Positions 35,520 through 43,391 of a DNA stretch of 49,935 nucleotides are shown here, piece after piece. A program made the position numbers and the translations under genes. The stretch comes from an uncultured bacterium. Lineage in GTDB: Bacteria; Planctomycetota; UBA1135; GCA-002686595. The notes below the pieces were generated by a model. The model ran no database searches. It saw only the letters and a program-made list of their open reading frames with translations, and had not been told where the DNA came from. The stretch lies in NCBI GenBank assembly GCA_938075305.1, contig CALJGV010000015.1:1-49935 (forward strand), given 5' to 3'. The stretch's first letter is position 1. Every line of letters starts with the position of its first letter.

Positions 35520-36944
35520 TCAGCGCGCTCCGTCGCCGGTCGTGTCGCTGAAGGACACGCTCCAGTCGGCCAGCTCACGACCCAGCTGGGTGGCGCGCTC
35601 GGGCTGCTCGGCGGCGAGGTCGCGCGCCTCACCTGGGTCCTCCTGAAGGTCGTGAAGCGTGAAGGGGCCGTCCCCCTTGCGGTGGATCTTCCAGCGTCCG
35701 CGGATCCAGGCCTCGGCTCCCTTGTGGCGGAATCCCATGCCGCAGCCCCGATCCGCGGACTGACCGCGTAGCACCGGACCGAGGTCTACGCCGTCGAGCT
35801 CCACGCTGGGGAGCGGGAGGCCCGCGGCCGCGAGCACCGTCGGGAGCGTGTCGACCGTCCCCGATGGCACGTCGATCACGGCGGGGGCGAGGCCTGCGGG
35901 CCACTCCACGATTCCCGGGACGCGGACGCCGCCCTCGCGCAGGCTGCGCTTGCGCCCCCGGAAGGGACCCGTGGACCCCAGGCCGCTGTCCGGCTTGCCC
36001 TCCGGGCCGTTGTCGCTCGTGAACCACACCAGGGTGTCGTCCGCGACGCCCAGCTCGCGGAGCCGTTGGCGCAGACGCCCGACGTTGTGGTCGACGGCCT
36101 CTAGGCACCCGAGGAAGTGTCGCTCCTGCAGCGGCAGGTCAGCGAAGCGGCGGGCGCGCTCGGCGTCCGCCACCACGGGGAGGTGGGGGGCGTGGAACCA
36201 GATGACGGCCAGAAAGGGGCGCCCCTCCGCCGCCGCGCTGTCCATGAACTCGAGGGCGCGGTCCATGATGAGGGTGGAGTCGTCCCCCTCCAGGCCTTCG
36301 GTCACCCGCTCTCCGGGGCCGGTCCAGTAGGCGGTGCCGTAGGGGCCGCCGGGGACGAGGCTCCGGGCAACCCCGCCGTGCTCGCGGGGCGGCGTGATCA
36401 TGGGGTCGAAGGTCGGCACCTTCGCCTCGGTGGAGAAGCACCGGTCGAACCCGTGCTCCCAGGGCGGAGAGTAGTGCTCGCTGGCGCCGGGCCGGCCACG
36501 GTTGGAGTCCTTGACCTCGGTGGTGAGCGTGCCCAGGTGCCACTTGCCGAAGTGGCCGGTGGTGTAGCCAGCAGCCCGGAGCTCCTCGGCCAGGGTGTGT
36601 TCCTGGGCAGGTAGGTGTCCGCTGTTCGCGCCGCCGATCCCCATGCGTTCGGGGTGCCGGCCCGTGAGGACGCTCGCGCGCGTCGGAGAGCACACGGGAG
36701 AGGCCGCGTAGAAGCGGTCGAGGCGGACGCCGCGCCGCGCCATCTCGTCGAGGTTGGGAGTCTCGAGGCGCGGGTGCCCCCGGAGCCCGAGGTCCCCCCA
36801 GCCCTGGTCGTCGGTCATCAGAAGGATGACGTTGGGCATGGGAGGCGCGTCGGTGACGCCGGCCCTGACGGGATTCGGCGCCGCGCAGGAGCCCAGCCAG
36901 AGGACGGCCGCGGAGAGGAGCGCGCAGGACGGGGCGGAGGGCAT
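35520..36944 (-). CDS. Secreted lipoprotein sulfatase
   Basis: Type I sulfatase of 474 aa. Motif C-x-P-x-R is intact as C85-S-P-T-R within SPVCSPTRASVLTGRHPER; C85 is the residue converted to formylglycine. The N-terminal metal site is LLMTDDQGWGDLG, and HFGKWHLG and WFTSDNGPEGKPDSGL supply further active-site residues. The N terminus ends in a lipobox, LWLGSC (Cys 20), so the enzyme is probably anchored in the envelope. Secreted sulfatases that remove sulfate from algal polysaccharides are numerous in planctomycetes; the exact substrate is unknown. Confidence 0.93.
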   Translation of the reverse strand: MPSAPSCALLSAAVLWLGSCAAPNPVRAGVTDAPPMPNVILLMTDDQGWGDLGLRGHPRLETPNLDEMARRGVRLDRFYAASPVCSPTRASVLTGRHPERMGIGGANSGHLPAQEHTLAEELRAAGYTTGHFGKWHLGTLTTEVKDSNRGRPGASEHYSPPWEHGFDRCFSTEAKVPTFDPMITPPREHGGVARSLVPGGPYGTAYWTGPGERVTEGLEGDDSTLIMDRALEFMDSAAAEGRPFLAVIWFHAPHLPVVADAERARRFADLPLQERHFLGCLEAVDHNVGRLRQRLRELGVADDTLVWFTSDNGPEGKPDSGLGSTGPFRGRKRSLREGGVRVPGIVEWPAGLAPAVIDVPSGTVDTLPTVLAAAGLPLPSVELDGVDLGPVLRGQSADRGCGMGFRHKGAEAWIRGRWKIHRKGDGPFTLHDLQEDPGEARDLAAEQPERATQLGRELADWSVSFSDTTGDGAR

Positions 36945-36986
36945 GGGACGAGGATAGGGCGCGACGCGTGGAACCGTCGAACGAAG

Positions 36987-37018
36987 GCGGGGCCCGGCTC
37001 CCAGGGGCCGGGCCCCGC
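36987..37018 (-). terminator. GC-rich hairpin after the M56 gene
   Basis: A perfect 12-bp stem (36987-36998 with 37007-37018) and 8-base loop, 24 bases past the M56 stop in the direction of transcription. There is no T-run, so it may be a rho-dependent or mRNA-stabilising hairpin rather than a classic terminator. Confidence 0.6.
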
Positions 37019-37041
37019 GTGGGGCTACGGGGCGGCGGGGC

Positions 37042-39144
37042 CTAGCGGCGGTCGCCGAACATCGTCGCGCGGGCCTCCTTCAGCTTGGCCTCCGCCTCGT
37101 CGGCGGTCATCTCGCCCTTGTCGACGGCGGCCTTGAGGCGCTTCTCGTACTCGGCGTACCGGGCGCGCAGGGCGGCCTGGTCCGCCTTGGCCTCGCCGCC
37201 CCTGGGCTTGTCGGTCTCGGGACCCTTCTTGGCGCCCGCGGACATGCGCTCCTTGGCCTGGCGGAGCCGCTCCATTCCCTGCTCCTCCGTGATCTGGCCA
37301 GACGCGACCGCGGCCTTGATCCGCTGCTCGAGCTCCTCGTAGCGGGCGGCCATGGCCTTCTTGTCGGCCTCGGAGCCCTGCTTGGCGCCTTGGGACATGC
37401 GCTCCTTGGCCTGGCGGAGCCGCTCCATTCCCTGCTCCTCCGTGATCTGGCCAGACGCGACCGCGGCCTTGATCCGTCGCTCGAGCTCCTCGTAGCGGGC
37501 GGCCATCGCCTTCTTGTCGGCCTCTCCGCCGCGCCGGGCCTCCTCGGCGCCGCCGAACATCTTCTCTCGGGCCGCCTCGAGCTTGGCTTCGGCTTCCTCC
37601 TCGGTCATCGAGCCCTTTCTGACGCGTGCCATGAGGCCCTTCTCGTACTCCGCATAGCGCTCGCGCTTCGCCCGCTGGTCCACGTCGACCTTGCCCTTGG
37701 GGGCGCCGCCGAACATCTTCTTGCGGGCCTCCTCGAGCTTGGCGTTGGCGTCGTCCTTGGTCATGTCGCCCTTCCTGACGCGCTCCATGAGGCCCCTCTC
37801 GTACTCCGCATAGCGCTCGCGCTTCGCCCGCTGGTCCACGTCGACCTTGCCCTTGGGGGCGCCGTCGAACATGGACTTGCGCGCCTCGGCGAGGCGAGCG
37901 GCGCCCTGCTCCCGCGTGATCTTGCCGCTCTTGATCCCGGCTTCGACGCGCTGCTCCATGGCCGCGTAGCGCTCGCGCAGGGCGCGCTGGTCGACGCTCG
38001 CGTCGGCCGGCCGGTCGGTGGAGGCGCGACGGAGGGCCTCCATCATGGTCCGGGCCTGGGCCGGAGTCAGCTCGCCGGCCTCCACGGCGCTCGCGAGCCG
38101 TCGCTGGACGGCCTCGAAGTCCTGGGCGTAGGCGACGCTCATGGGCAGGAAGAGCGCGCCGAGCGCGAGGGAAGCGGAGAGGAACCAGCGAGGGGTCCGC
38201 GGGAGCCGGTTGGAGAGGATCATGGTCAATCGAGCTTCGAGCTCTTCGCCGCTAGTGAGGGTGCTGGCCACAAGAGGGGGGCGAACACCCTCGGTGGACA
38301 GGAACTCCGCCACGGCCAAGAGCGAGCTGGCGTAGCGGCGTTGATCGGGTCGAAGGTTGGAGAGGACCACGGCGTCGCAGGCGAGCTCCTCGTTGGCGCG
38401 CAGGTGGTGGCGGGCCCACCAGGTGACGGGGTTCCACCAGAAGGCGACCCCAGACAGCCACTCGACCCAGCGGACCCAGTGGTCACGGCGCTGGATGTGG
38501 GCCAGCTCATGGGCGAGGACGAGGCGCAGGTCAGCGGAGGAGAGGGTCTTCACCAGGGCCGAGGGCACCACGATCCGGGGCGGGCCGGCGAACCACCACA
38601 CGTAGGGGCTGATGCGGGCGGTGGTGGTCCACACGGCAGGCGATCGGCGGAGCCCGAGGGTGTGGCTGAGGCGGTCGCTGAGGCCCTGGACCTCGGGGGG
38701 CGCGGCGGTGGTCGCGCGGCCCATGGCGGCGTGAAACTGGCCGACGCGGATCAGGGAAACCGTCAGCGCCAGGGCCGAGCCCAGCAGCCAGACCCAGCCG
38801 GCGACGCTGCGCGCGGGGAAGGCCTCGGCCCGGGCCGGAGTGGTGGCAAGCTCCGCTTCAAGCAGGTCCAGCGCCGCGACGTCTCCCCCGGAGATAGAGG
38901 GTGCCCCCAGGGAGGTCAGCTGCTCCTCGACCAGGGCCAGCTCGGCGGTCGATGCGGGACTCTCGAACGGGATGAGCGGGACGGTCATCACCGGGGGGGT
39001 CACGAGCTTGAGCAGGACCCCGAGCCACAGCGCGTGGGCCAAGAGGGGATGACGGCCGCGGCGGTGCACGGCGTACGCGACGAGGGCCAGGGCCGCGGAG
39101 ACGCAGACGTTGCTCAGGGTGAGCTCCAACCAGAAGGCGCTCAT
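37042..39144 (-). CDS. M56 (BlaR1-like) membrane metallopeptidase with seven-unit C-terminal repeat
   Basis: This 700-aa protein has N-terminal membrane segments (about 10-60 and 114-135). The peptidase motif VLAHELAHIQRRDHW has HELAH at 212-216, with NEELACDAVV at 251-260 supplying the third zinc ligand. A further hydrophobic segment lies at 321-340. After it there is no beta-lactam-sensor domain. Instead seven related helical units occupy about 343-696, three of them on an exact 52-residue period (starts 392, 444, 496). Each reads like RYAEYEKxLxxxVxxGxMTxEEAxAKLxEARxxMF. The gene directly follows blaI. A role as a signal-activated protease that inactivates BlaI is known for the family; the ligand bound by the repeats is unknown. 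Confidence 0.88.
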   Translation of the reverse strand: MSAFWLELTLSNVCVSAALALVAYAVHRRGRHPLLAHALWLGVLLKLVTPPVMTVPLIPFESPASTAELALVEEQLTSLGAPSISGGDVAALDLLEAELATTPARAEAFPARSVAGWVWLLGSALALTVSLIRVGQFHAAMGRATTAAPPEVQGLSDRLSHTLGLRRSPAVWTTTARISPYVWWFAGPPRIVVPSALVKTLSSADLRLVLAHELAHIQRRDHWVRWVEWLSGVAFWWNPVTWWARHHLRANEELACDAVVLSNLRPDQRRYASSLLAVAEFLSTEGVRPPLVASTLTSGEELEARLTMILSNRLPRTPRWFLSASLALGALFLPMSVAYAQDFEAVQRRLASAVEAGELTPAQARTMMEALRRASTDRPADASVDQRALRERYAAMEQRVEAGIKSGKITREQGAARLAEARKSMFDGAPKGKVDVDQRAKRERYAEYERGLMERVRKGDMTKDDANAKLEEARKKMFGGAPKGKVDVDQRAKRERYAEYEKGLMARVRKGSMTEEEAEAKLEAAREKMFGGAEEARRGGEADKKAMAARYEELERRIKAAVASGQITEEQGMERLRQAKERMSQGAKQGSEADKKAMAARYEELEQRIKAAVASGQITEEQGMERLRQAKERMSAGAKKGPETDKPRGGEAKADQAALRARYAEYEKRLKAAVDKGEMTADEAEAKLKEARATMFGDRR
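37241..37523 (-). repeat. Near-identical tandem DNA repeats inside the M56 gene
   Basis: About 130 bases at 37241-37370 recur at 37394-37523 (offset 153 = 51 codons) with only a few changes. A second pair, about 75 bases starting at 37631 and 37787, has offset 156 (52 codons). Such close identity in only part of the protein suggests recent in-frame duplication and possible copy-number variation. Confidence 0.8.
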
Positions 39145-39145
39145 G

Positions 39146-39529
39146 TCACGCCTTCCCCCGGCCGGCGCCGTCGAGCAGGGTCCGGAGGCGATCGAGCTCC
39201 TTGCGGCTGATCTTCTTGGCGCGGAGGAGGTGGGTGAGGAAGGGCGCGAACGACCCCCCCGTGAGGCGCTCGGCGAGGCCCACGAGCTGCTCGCCCGCGA
39301 AGTCCTCCCGGGTCACAGCCGCGGTGAACAGGTGCACGTGGAGGCTACGGTCCCGGGTCACGCATCCCTTCTCCTCGAGGCTCTGGAGGAAGCGCTGCAC
39401 GGTCCCATGCTGCGCCCGCTCGGCCTCGGAATAGAGGTGCTCGCGGATCTGGCGAGCGGTCAGCTCCCCCCGTTCCCAGAGCAGTTCGAGGACGGCGAGT
39501 TCGGCGTTGGTCAGCTGGCTGGCGGTCAT
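39146..39529 (-). CDS. BlaI/MecI/CopY family transcriptional repressor
   Basis: This 127-aa winged-helix protein reads LTNAELAVLELLWERGELTA, then IREHLYSEAERAQHGTVQRFLQ and LEEKGCVTRDRSLHVHLFTA, the standard BlaI N-terminal DNA-binding domain. The C-terminal third is a dimerisation helix that is normally cut by the partner protease. The M56 gene begins right after its stop, the usual blaI-blaR order. Two tandem palindromes 36-75 bases upstream of its start are the likely operator, so it probably represses itself and the peptidase. Confidence 0.93.
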   Translation of the reverse strand: MTASQLTNAELAVLELLWERGELTARQIREHLYSEAERAQHGTVQRFLQSLEEKGCVTRDRSLHVHLFTAAVTREDFAGEQLVGLAERLTGGSFAPFLTHLLRAKKISRKELDRLRTLLDGAGRGKA

Positions 39530-39564
39530 GGTTACGCCCCTTGTAGCGACTCCCTTGGGGGCGT

Positions 39565-39604
39565 CTACGGTAATTCGCCGTAGGGCTACGACTTTTTACC
39601 GTAG
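39565..39604 (-). promoter_or_regulatory. Tandem palindromic operator, probably for BlaI
   Basis: Two 19-bp dyads of form CTACG-N9-CGTAG lie at 39565-39583 and 39586-39604, with centres 21 bases apart (two helical turns). They begin 36 bases before the blaI start codon. Paired dyads upstream of blaI-blaR are the usual arrangement for BlaI/MecI dimers. The half-site here differs from the TACA/TGTA core of Gram-positive sites, so the assignment is by position and symmetry. Confidence 0.75.
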
Positions 39605-39742
39605 AGCGCCGTCGGGCGGGCTTGAGGTCCTGCTCCTGCGCACCCTGTCGCGTGAGGGTGGGGGGGGCCACCGCTGCTCCTGGGGTGTGTTTTTTTGCGC
39701 TCGGTGCCCTCCTCGGGGGAGCCCATCGCTTCTAGTTGGCCC

Positions 39743-40969
39743 ATGCTGCTTCCCCTGCTCACAACCGCGCTCCTCCTCTCCGCCCAGGACCCTTCGGCGA
39801 CCGTTGGCCCCGCCGCCGAGCGCCGTGTGACGCTGGTGGAGTCATCGCCTCTCGAGACGACCCTGGACGCTCCTGACCTTCCCCAGACGGCGGATGTGTG
39901 GAAGGGGATGATCGACGGTGCGCAGCGCGAGGTACTGCTCTCGCACTTCTACGCGTCCACCGCGCCCTCGAGCCCGCTGAACGACGTGGTCGAGGCCATC
40001 GAGGCGGCGGCAAGCCGCGGAGTGCGGGTCCGGTTCCTGCTCGCCGAGCGCTTCCGAAAGACCTACCCCGAGCTCGCGGAGCGCTTCGGGCGCGTCGAGG
40101 GCATCGACGTCCGCTTCATCGACTTCGGGGAGGTCGCCGGCGGCGTGATGCACGCCAAGTACATGGTCGTGGACGGGGCGCAGGCGTTCCTCGGCAGCCC
40201 CAACTTCGACTTCCGGGCCATGGATCAGATCCAGGAGCTCGGGGCGCACCTGGTGGACCGGTCCATCGCCGAGGGGCTGTCGCGGATCTTCGAGCTGGAC
40301 TGGGCCCTCGCCGGCGGCGAGGCGGCGCCCTCGCGGGGGGGCGCCCTGGCTCCATCGACGCTCCAGCTGGCCTCGGAGCAGGTCGGATCGACCGCCGCCT
40401 CCACAGTCCTGGCGACCCTGGCTTGCAGCCCCGAAGGCCACCTCCCCGGCGGCGTTCCTTGGGACCTTCCCCTGCTGCTCGAGCTCATCGACAGCGCCAA
40501 GGCCCGGCTCCGCGTGCAGGTCCTCACCTACGACGCGACGGGCTACGGCGGCGGCTACTTCGACCGCCTCGAGAGCGCCCTGCGCCGGGCCGCGGCGCGC
40601 GGGGTCCGGGTGGAGCTGCTCGTGGCGGACTGGTGCAAGCGCAAGGGGTGCGTGGACGGCCTGCAGAGCCTCGCGAGCCTCGACGGGATCGACGTGCGCT
40701 TCGCGGTGATCCCCGAGGCGAGCACGGGCTTCGTGGAGTTCTCACGGGTGGCCCACGCCAAGCTCTGCGTGGCCGACGAGCGCGCAGCGTGGATCGGCTC
40801 CAGCAACTGGGAGGGGTCGTACTTCACGACCTCGCGCAACGTGAGCCTCTTCCTGGAGGGAGCTGGAGTGGGGGCGCGGCTCGCGCGCTGGTTCGACACG
40901 ACGTTCCAGGGCGAGTACGCCGAGCCGGTGGTGCCCGGTAAGAGCTACGAGCCGCGCCGCCGCCAGTAG
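39743..40969 (+). CDS. Exported phospholipase D-like protein with two HKD motifs
   Basis: Start at ATG 39743, giving a signal peptide (MLLPLLTTALLLSAQ); an upstream GTG in frame is less likely. The 408-aa product has two HxK(x)4D motifs: HAKYMVVDGAQAFLGSPNFD at 137-156 and HAKLCVADERAAWIGSSNWE starting at 338. Both are complete, so an active PLD-type phosphodiesterase is expected. The substrate could be phospholipid, cardiolipin or nucleic acid. The gene stands alone between blaI (divergent) and the outer-membrane barrel gene (convergent, 27 bases between stops). Export suggests periplasmic or surface action. Confidence 0.9.
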   Translation: MLLPLLTTALLLSAQDPSATVGPAAERRVTLVESSPLETTLDAPDLPQTADVWKGMIDGAQREVLLSHFYASTAPSSPLNDVVEAIEAAASRGVRVRFLLAERFRKTYPELAERFGRVEGIDVRFIDFGEVAGGVMHAKYMVVDGAQAFLGSPNFDFRAMDQIQELGAHLVDRSIAEGLSRIFELDWALAGGEAAPSRGGALAPSTLQLASEQVGSTAASTVLATLACSPEGHLPGGVPWDLPLLLELIDSAKARLRVQVLTYDATGYGGGYFDRLESALRRAAARGVRVELLVADWCKRKGCVDGLQSLASLDGIDVRFAVIPEASTGFVEFSRVAHAKLCVADERAAWIGSSNWEGSYFTTSRNVSLFLEGAGVGARLARWFDTTFQGEYAEPVVPGKSYEPRRRQ

Positions 40970-40996
40970 GGACGGGGGGAGCAGGCGCGCGGCCCT

Positions 40997-42136
40997 TCAG
41001 AACGGCTGCCCGAAGCTCAGGTAGAGGGCCGAGTTGTCGTCCTCGCCCAGCGCGTAGTCGAGGCGCATCACGATGCCCGCCTCGGGCTTCAGGTTGTAGA
41101 TGAGGCCGGCGCCGCCCATGGGGAAGAGCGCGTCGGAGCTGTCGAGGTCGGAGAGGGTCGAGTACAGGCACCCGACGCCGCCGAAGAGCGCCGCGCCCCA
41201 GGTCCCGTTGAGGTCGAAGCGCGCGTCGAACTGCACCTCGGTCGAGTGCTCGCCCAGGTAGTTGCCTCGGGTGTAGCCGCGCATGTCGATGGAGGAGAAG
41301 CCCGATTGGGGGGCGTCCTTGGTCCAGCGGCCCCGGATGTCCGTGGCGAGGACGTTCCCTTCTCCGAAGGGGAAGTACTTCGCGTAGGAGAGGTGGAGGG
41401 CGTCAAAGGACTCCTCGCCGCCGAGCCCCTCACGGTAGGCCACGTTGTGGGCGGTGAAGTGCTGTCCAAGGGTGGCGTTCCTGACGTCGTCGCGGTCGTC
41501 GAACTCGGCCACGAGGCCGAGCCCGTTGGAGCGCAGGCCGGTCAGGCCGATCTGGTTCAACGCCCCGGCGAGGAGCCCCTCGGCCCCGATGGCGTAGTCG
41601 GTGGAGATCCCCTGGACCCCGCCATACCAGCCGCCCTTGAGGCGGTAGAGGTAGCGCGCGCCCACCGCGCCGAGGTTGTCCTGGGTCTCCGCCGGGAGCC
41701 CGCTGCCCAGGAAGTCGTCGTACTCGTTGCGGACCTCGCCGCTCACCGCGCCGAAGATCAGCTTGTGCTGGTTGGCGCGGAAGTAGGTGTCCGCCGCGAA
41801 CCCGAAGTAGCGGGAGTCGGTGTTGCTGTAGCCGCCGAAGAAGGTCAGCAGAGACGGGTTCGAGTCCGGGTCGAACCGCCGGATGTAGCCGGCGACGCCG
41901 CCGAGGGTGGAGCCCAGCTTCGGGTCGACGCTGAAGGTCGGCGTCACGAGCCATGGAGACTCCGCGGCCTTGGAGGTGCCCGCCGCGACGTCGTCGGCAG
42001 CGTCCTCCACGACGGCGTCCGGGACCTTGGCCGTCGTGGCCTGGGGGCTGGCGGACGCCGTCGAGGGGACGACGGCGCAGAGCGCGAGGGCGAGGCCTCG
42101 GAGAAGCCAGGAGGGGGCGAGTCGTGTGTGGAGCAC
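40997..42136 (-). CDS. Outer-membrane beta-barrel protein, BamA/TamA (surface antigen) type
   Basis: I chose the GTG at 42136 because it gives a proper signal peptide (LLRGLALALCAVVPSTASASP); the frame can be read from a TTG at 42214. The 379-aa product is rich in alternating beta strands with Gly/Tyr/Asp turns, e.g. PKLGSTLGGVAGYIRRFDPD, FGGYSNTDSRYFGFAADTYF and VAEFDDRDDVRNATLGQHFT. It ends in LYLSFGQPF, the terminal aromatic signature for outer-membrane insertion. I see no POTRA domains, so it is a barrel-only member and unlikely to be the essential BamA. Confidence 0.82.
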   Translation of the reverse strand: MLHTRLAPSWLLRGLALALCAVVPSTASASPQATTAKVPDAVVEDAADDVAAGTSKAAESPWLVTPTFSVDPKLGSTLGGVAGYIRRFDPDSNPSLLTFFGGYSNTDSRYFGFAADTYFRANQHKLIFGAVSGEVRNEYDDFLGSGLPAETQDNLGAVGARYLYRLKGGWYGGVQGISTDYAIGAEGLLAGALNQIGLTGLRSNGLGLVAEFDDRDDVRNATLGQHFTAHNVAYREGLGGEESFDALHLSYAKYFPFGEGNVLATDIRGRWTKDAPQSGFSSIDMRGYTRGNYLGEHSTEVQFDARFDLNGTWGAALFGGVGCLYSTLSDLDSSDALFPMGGAGLIYNLKPEAGIVMRLDYALGEDDNSALYLSFGQPF

Positions 42137-42302
42137 GGTGCAGGTGGAAGCGGCCGCGGTTGGAATGAGGGGCGCTGCGGGGAGGGCGGCGCGGTGGCGA
42201 GCAGGCGCGGTCAAGGTATCGAATGGTCCGGCCCGCGGCGTGGCGATCCAGCGACTCGGGCCGCGTCGCGGTGAATCGACGCGCCTGCGCCGGGGTCAAG
42301 CT

Positions 42303-42944
42303 TCACCGACCGGGGACCCAGGACCACGGGGCGCCGTCGGCCTCCGTGACCTTCCACTCGCCGTCGACGGTCAGCTCCACGAGCACGTCCTTTCGCATGA
42401 AGATGAAGAACATGCACATGTCCTCCCGGGAGACGGTCTCTCCCGAACGGCGCGCAGACACCGAGAGCGTGCCCTCCGATGGCGGAGTGAATCGCCACAC
42501 GATGCGCTCTCCAGGGCGGAGCTCCGCGGCCTCGTAGCGCGCGTCTCGGCAGGCCACGAGGGAGAGGTCTTGGATCGCAGCATGGCCGAGGTTCACCACC
42601 TCCACGCGCTGAATTGCTGCGACCTCGAGACCGAAGAAGTAAGCGGCTGCGAGCGGGAAGTTCGCGAAGAGGAGCAGCGCACGCCGGCCCAGGGAGCGGG
42701 AGGCCGCTCCCCGCCGCCGCGCGACGGCGAGGGCGCCGAGCCCGATAACGAAGAGAACGAGCCCACCGCTGAGCGCCGCAATCCCGATGAACTTGAAGGC
42801 GTCGCCCTCGCTGCTGATGCCGCCGGTGGAGATCAGCCATCCAAAGAAGCCGAGGGACCCCAGAGCCATGGGGGCGAGTCCGCAGGTGGTGGCCAGCCGC
42901 AGGGCGCGGCGGGGCTCGGGCGGGCTGGTGGTCGGCGCGCTCAT
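42303..42944 (-). CDS. Hypothetical membrane protein
   Basis: This 213-aa protein has three likely membrane segments (around 18-40, 52-73 and 88-106) and a soluble C-terminal half of about 105 residues. It contains no motif I recognise. The gene lies 7 bases downstream of the DsrE-like gene on the same strand, so the two are probably one transcript. Confidence 0.65.
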   Translation of the reverse strand: MSAPTTSPPEPRRALRLATTCGLAPMALGSLGFFGWLISTGGISSEGDAFKFIGIAALSGGLVLFVIGLGALAVARRRGAASRSLGRRALLLFANFPLAAAYFFGLEVAAIQRVEVVNLGHAAIQDLSLVACRDARYEAAELRPGERIVWRFTPPSEGTLSVSARRSGETVSREDMCMFFIFMRKDVLVELTVDGEWKVTEADGAPWSWVPGR

Positions 42945-42951
42945 CGTGGTG

Positions 42952-43278
42952 TCAGAGCGTCAGAACCTTCTCCGCACGCTCGATCTCGCCCAGGATCTCG
43001 TCCATGGAGCCCACCTTGCCCACGGCGGGCGTGATCCCGTAGTGCTGAAGGCACGTCCCGCAGGGGACGAGGTCCACGCCATTCTCCTCGAGGAGCATCA
43101 GCTCGGCCCGCACGGGGGAGTCGGCGCCCACCAGCTTCACGCCGGCGTTGTAGAAGAGCAGAGCCTCCAACTCCTGCAGCACGCCCGTCTTTTGAAGGAA
43201 CGTCTTGAGGATGCGGGCTCCTAGGTCGGCGTCTCCCTCTCCCATCTGGTCCCTTGAGAGGACGATCACGGTCTTCAT
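42952..43278 (-). CDS. DsrE-like protein (YedF C-terminal type)
   Basis: This 108-aa cytoplasmic protein begins MKTVIVLSRDQMGEGDADLG and contains VDLVPCGTCLQHYGI, the Cys-rich loop seen in the C-terminal DsrE domain of YedF sulfurtransferase-like proteins linked to selenium metabolism. The usual N-terminal TusA domain is absent, and no tusA or selD is near. It may handle sulfur or selenium transfer through the CxxC cysteines, but this is family-level inference. It shares a transcript with the small membrane protein that follows. Confidence 0.8.
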   Translation of the reverse strand: MKTVIVLSRDQMGEGDADLGARILKTFLQKTGVLQELEALLFYNAGVKLVGADSPVRAELMLLEENGVDLVPCGTCLQHYGITPAVGKVGSMDEILGEIERAEKVLTL

Positions 43279-43391
43279 GGGTGCGATGATACGGTCTGCC
43301 CGTCTGGAGGCGTGGGCGGAGTCTGGCTCGGCGGAAAGGCGGGCTGGCTGGGGAGGGAATCGAGAGAGCGCCTTTCCTATGCTCGGCCGCC

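Noticed and set aside
37042..39144. Beta-lactam resistance sensor (BlaR1)
   Set aside because: The penicillin-binding sensor domain is missing and no beta-lactamase gene is nearby; only the M56 peptidase part is shared.
37390..39210. 606-codon open frame on the plus strand
   Set aside because: Antisense to the M56 gene; its apparent repeats are only the mirror of the peptidase tail repeats.
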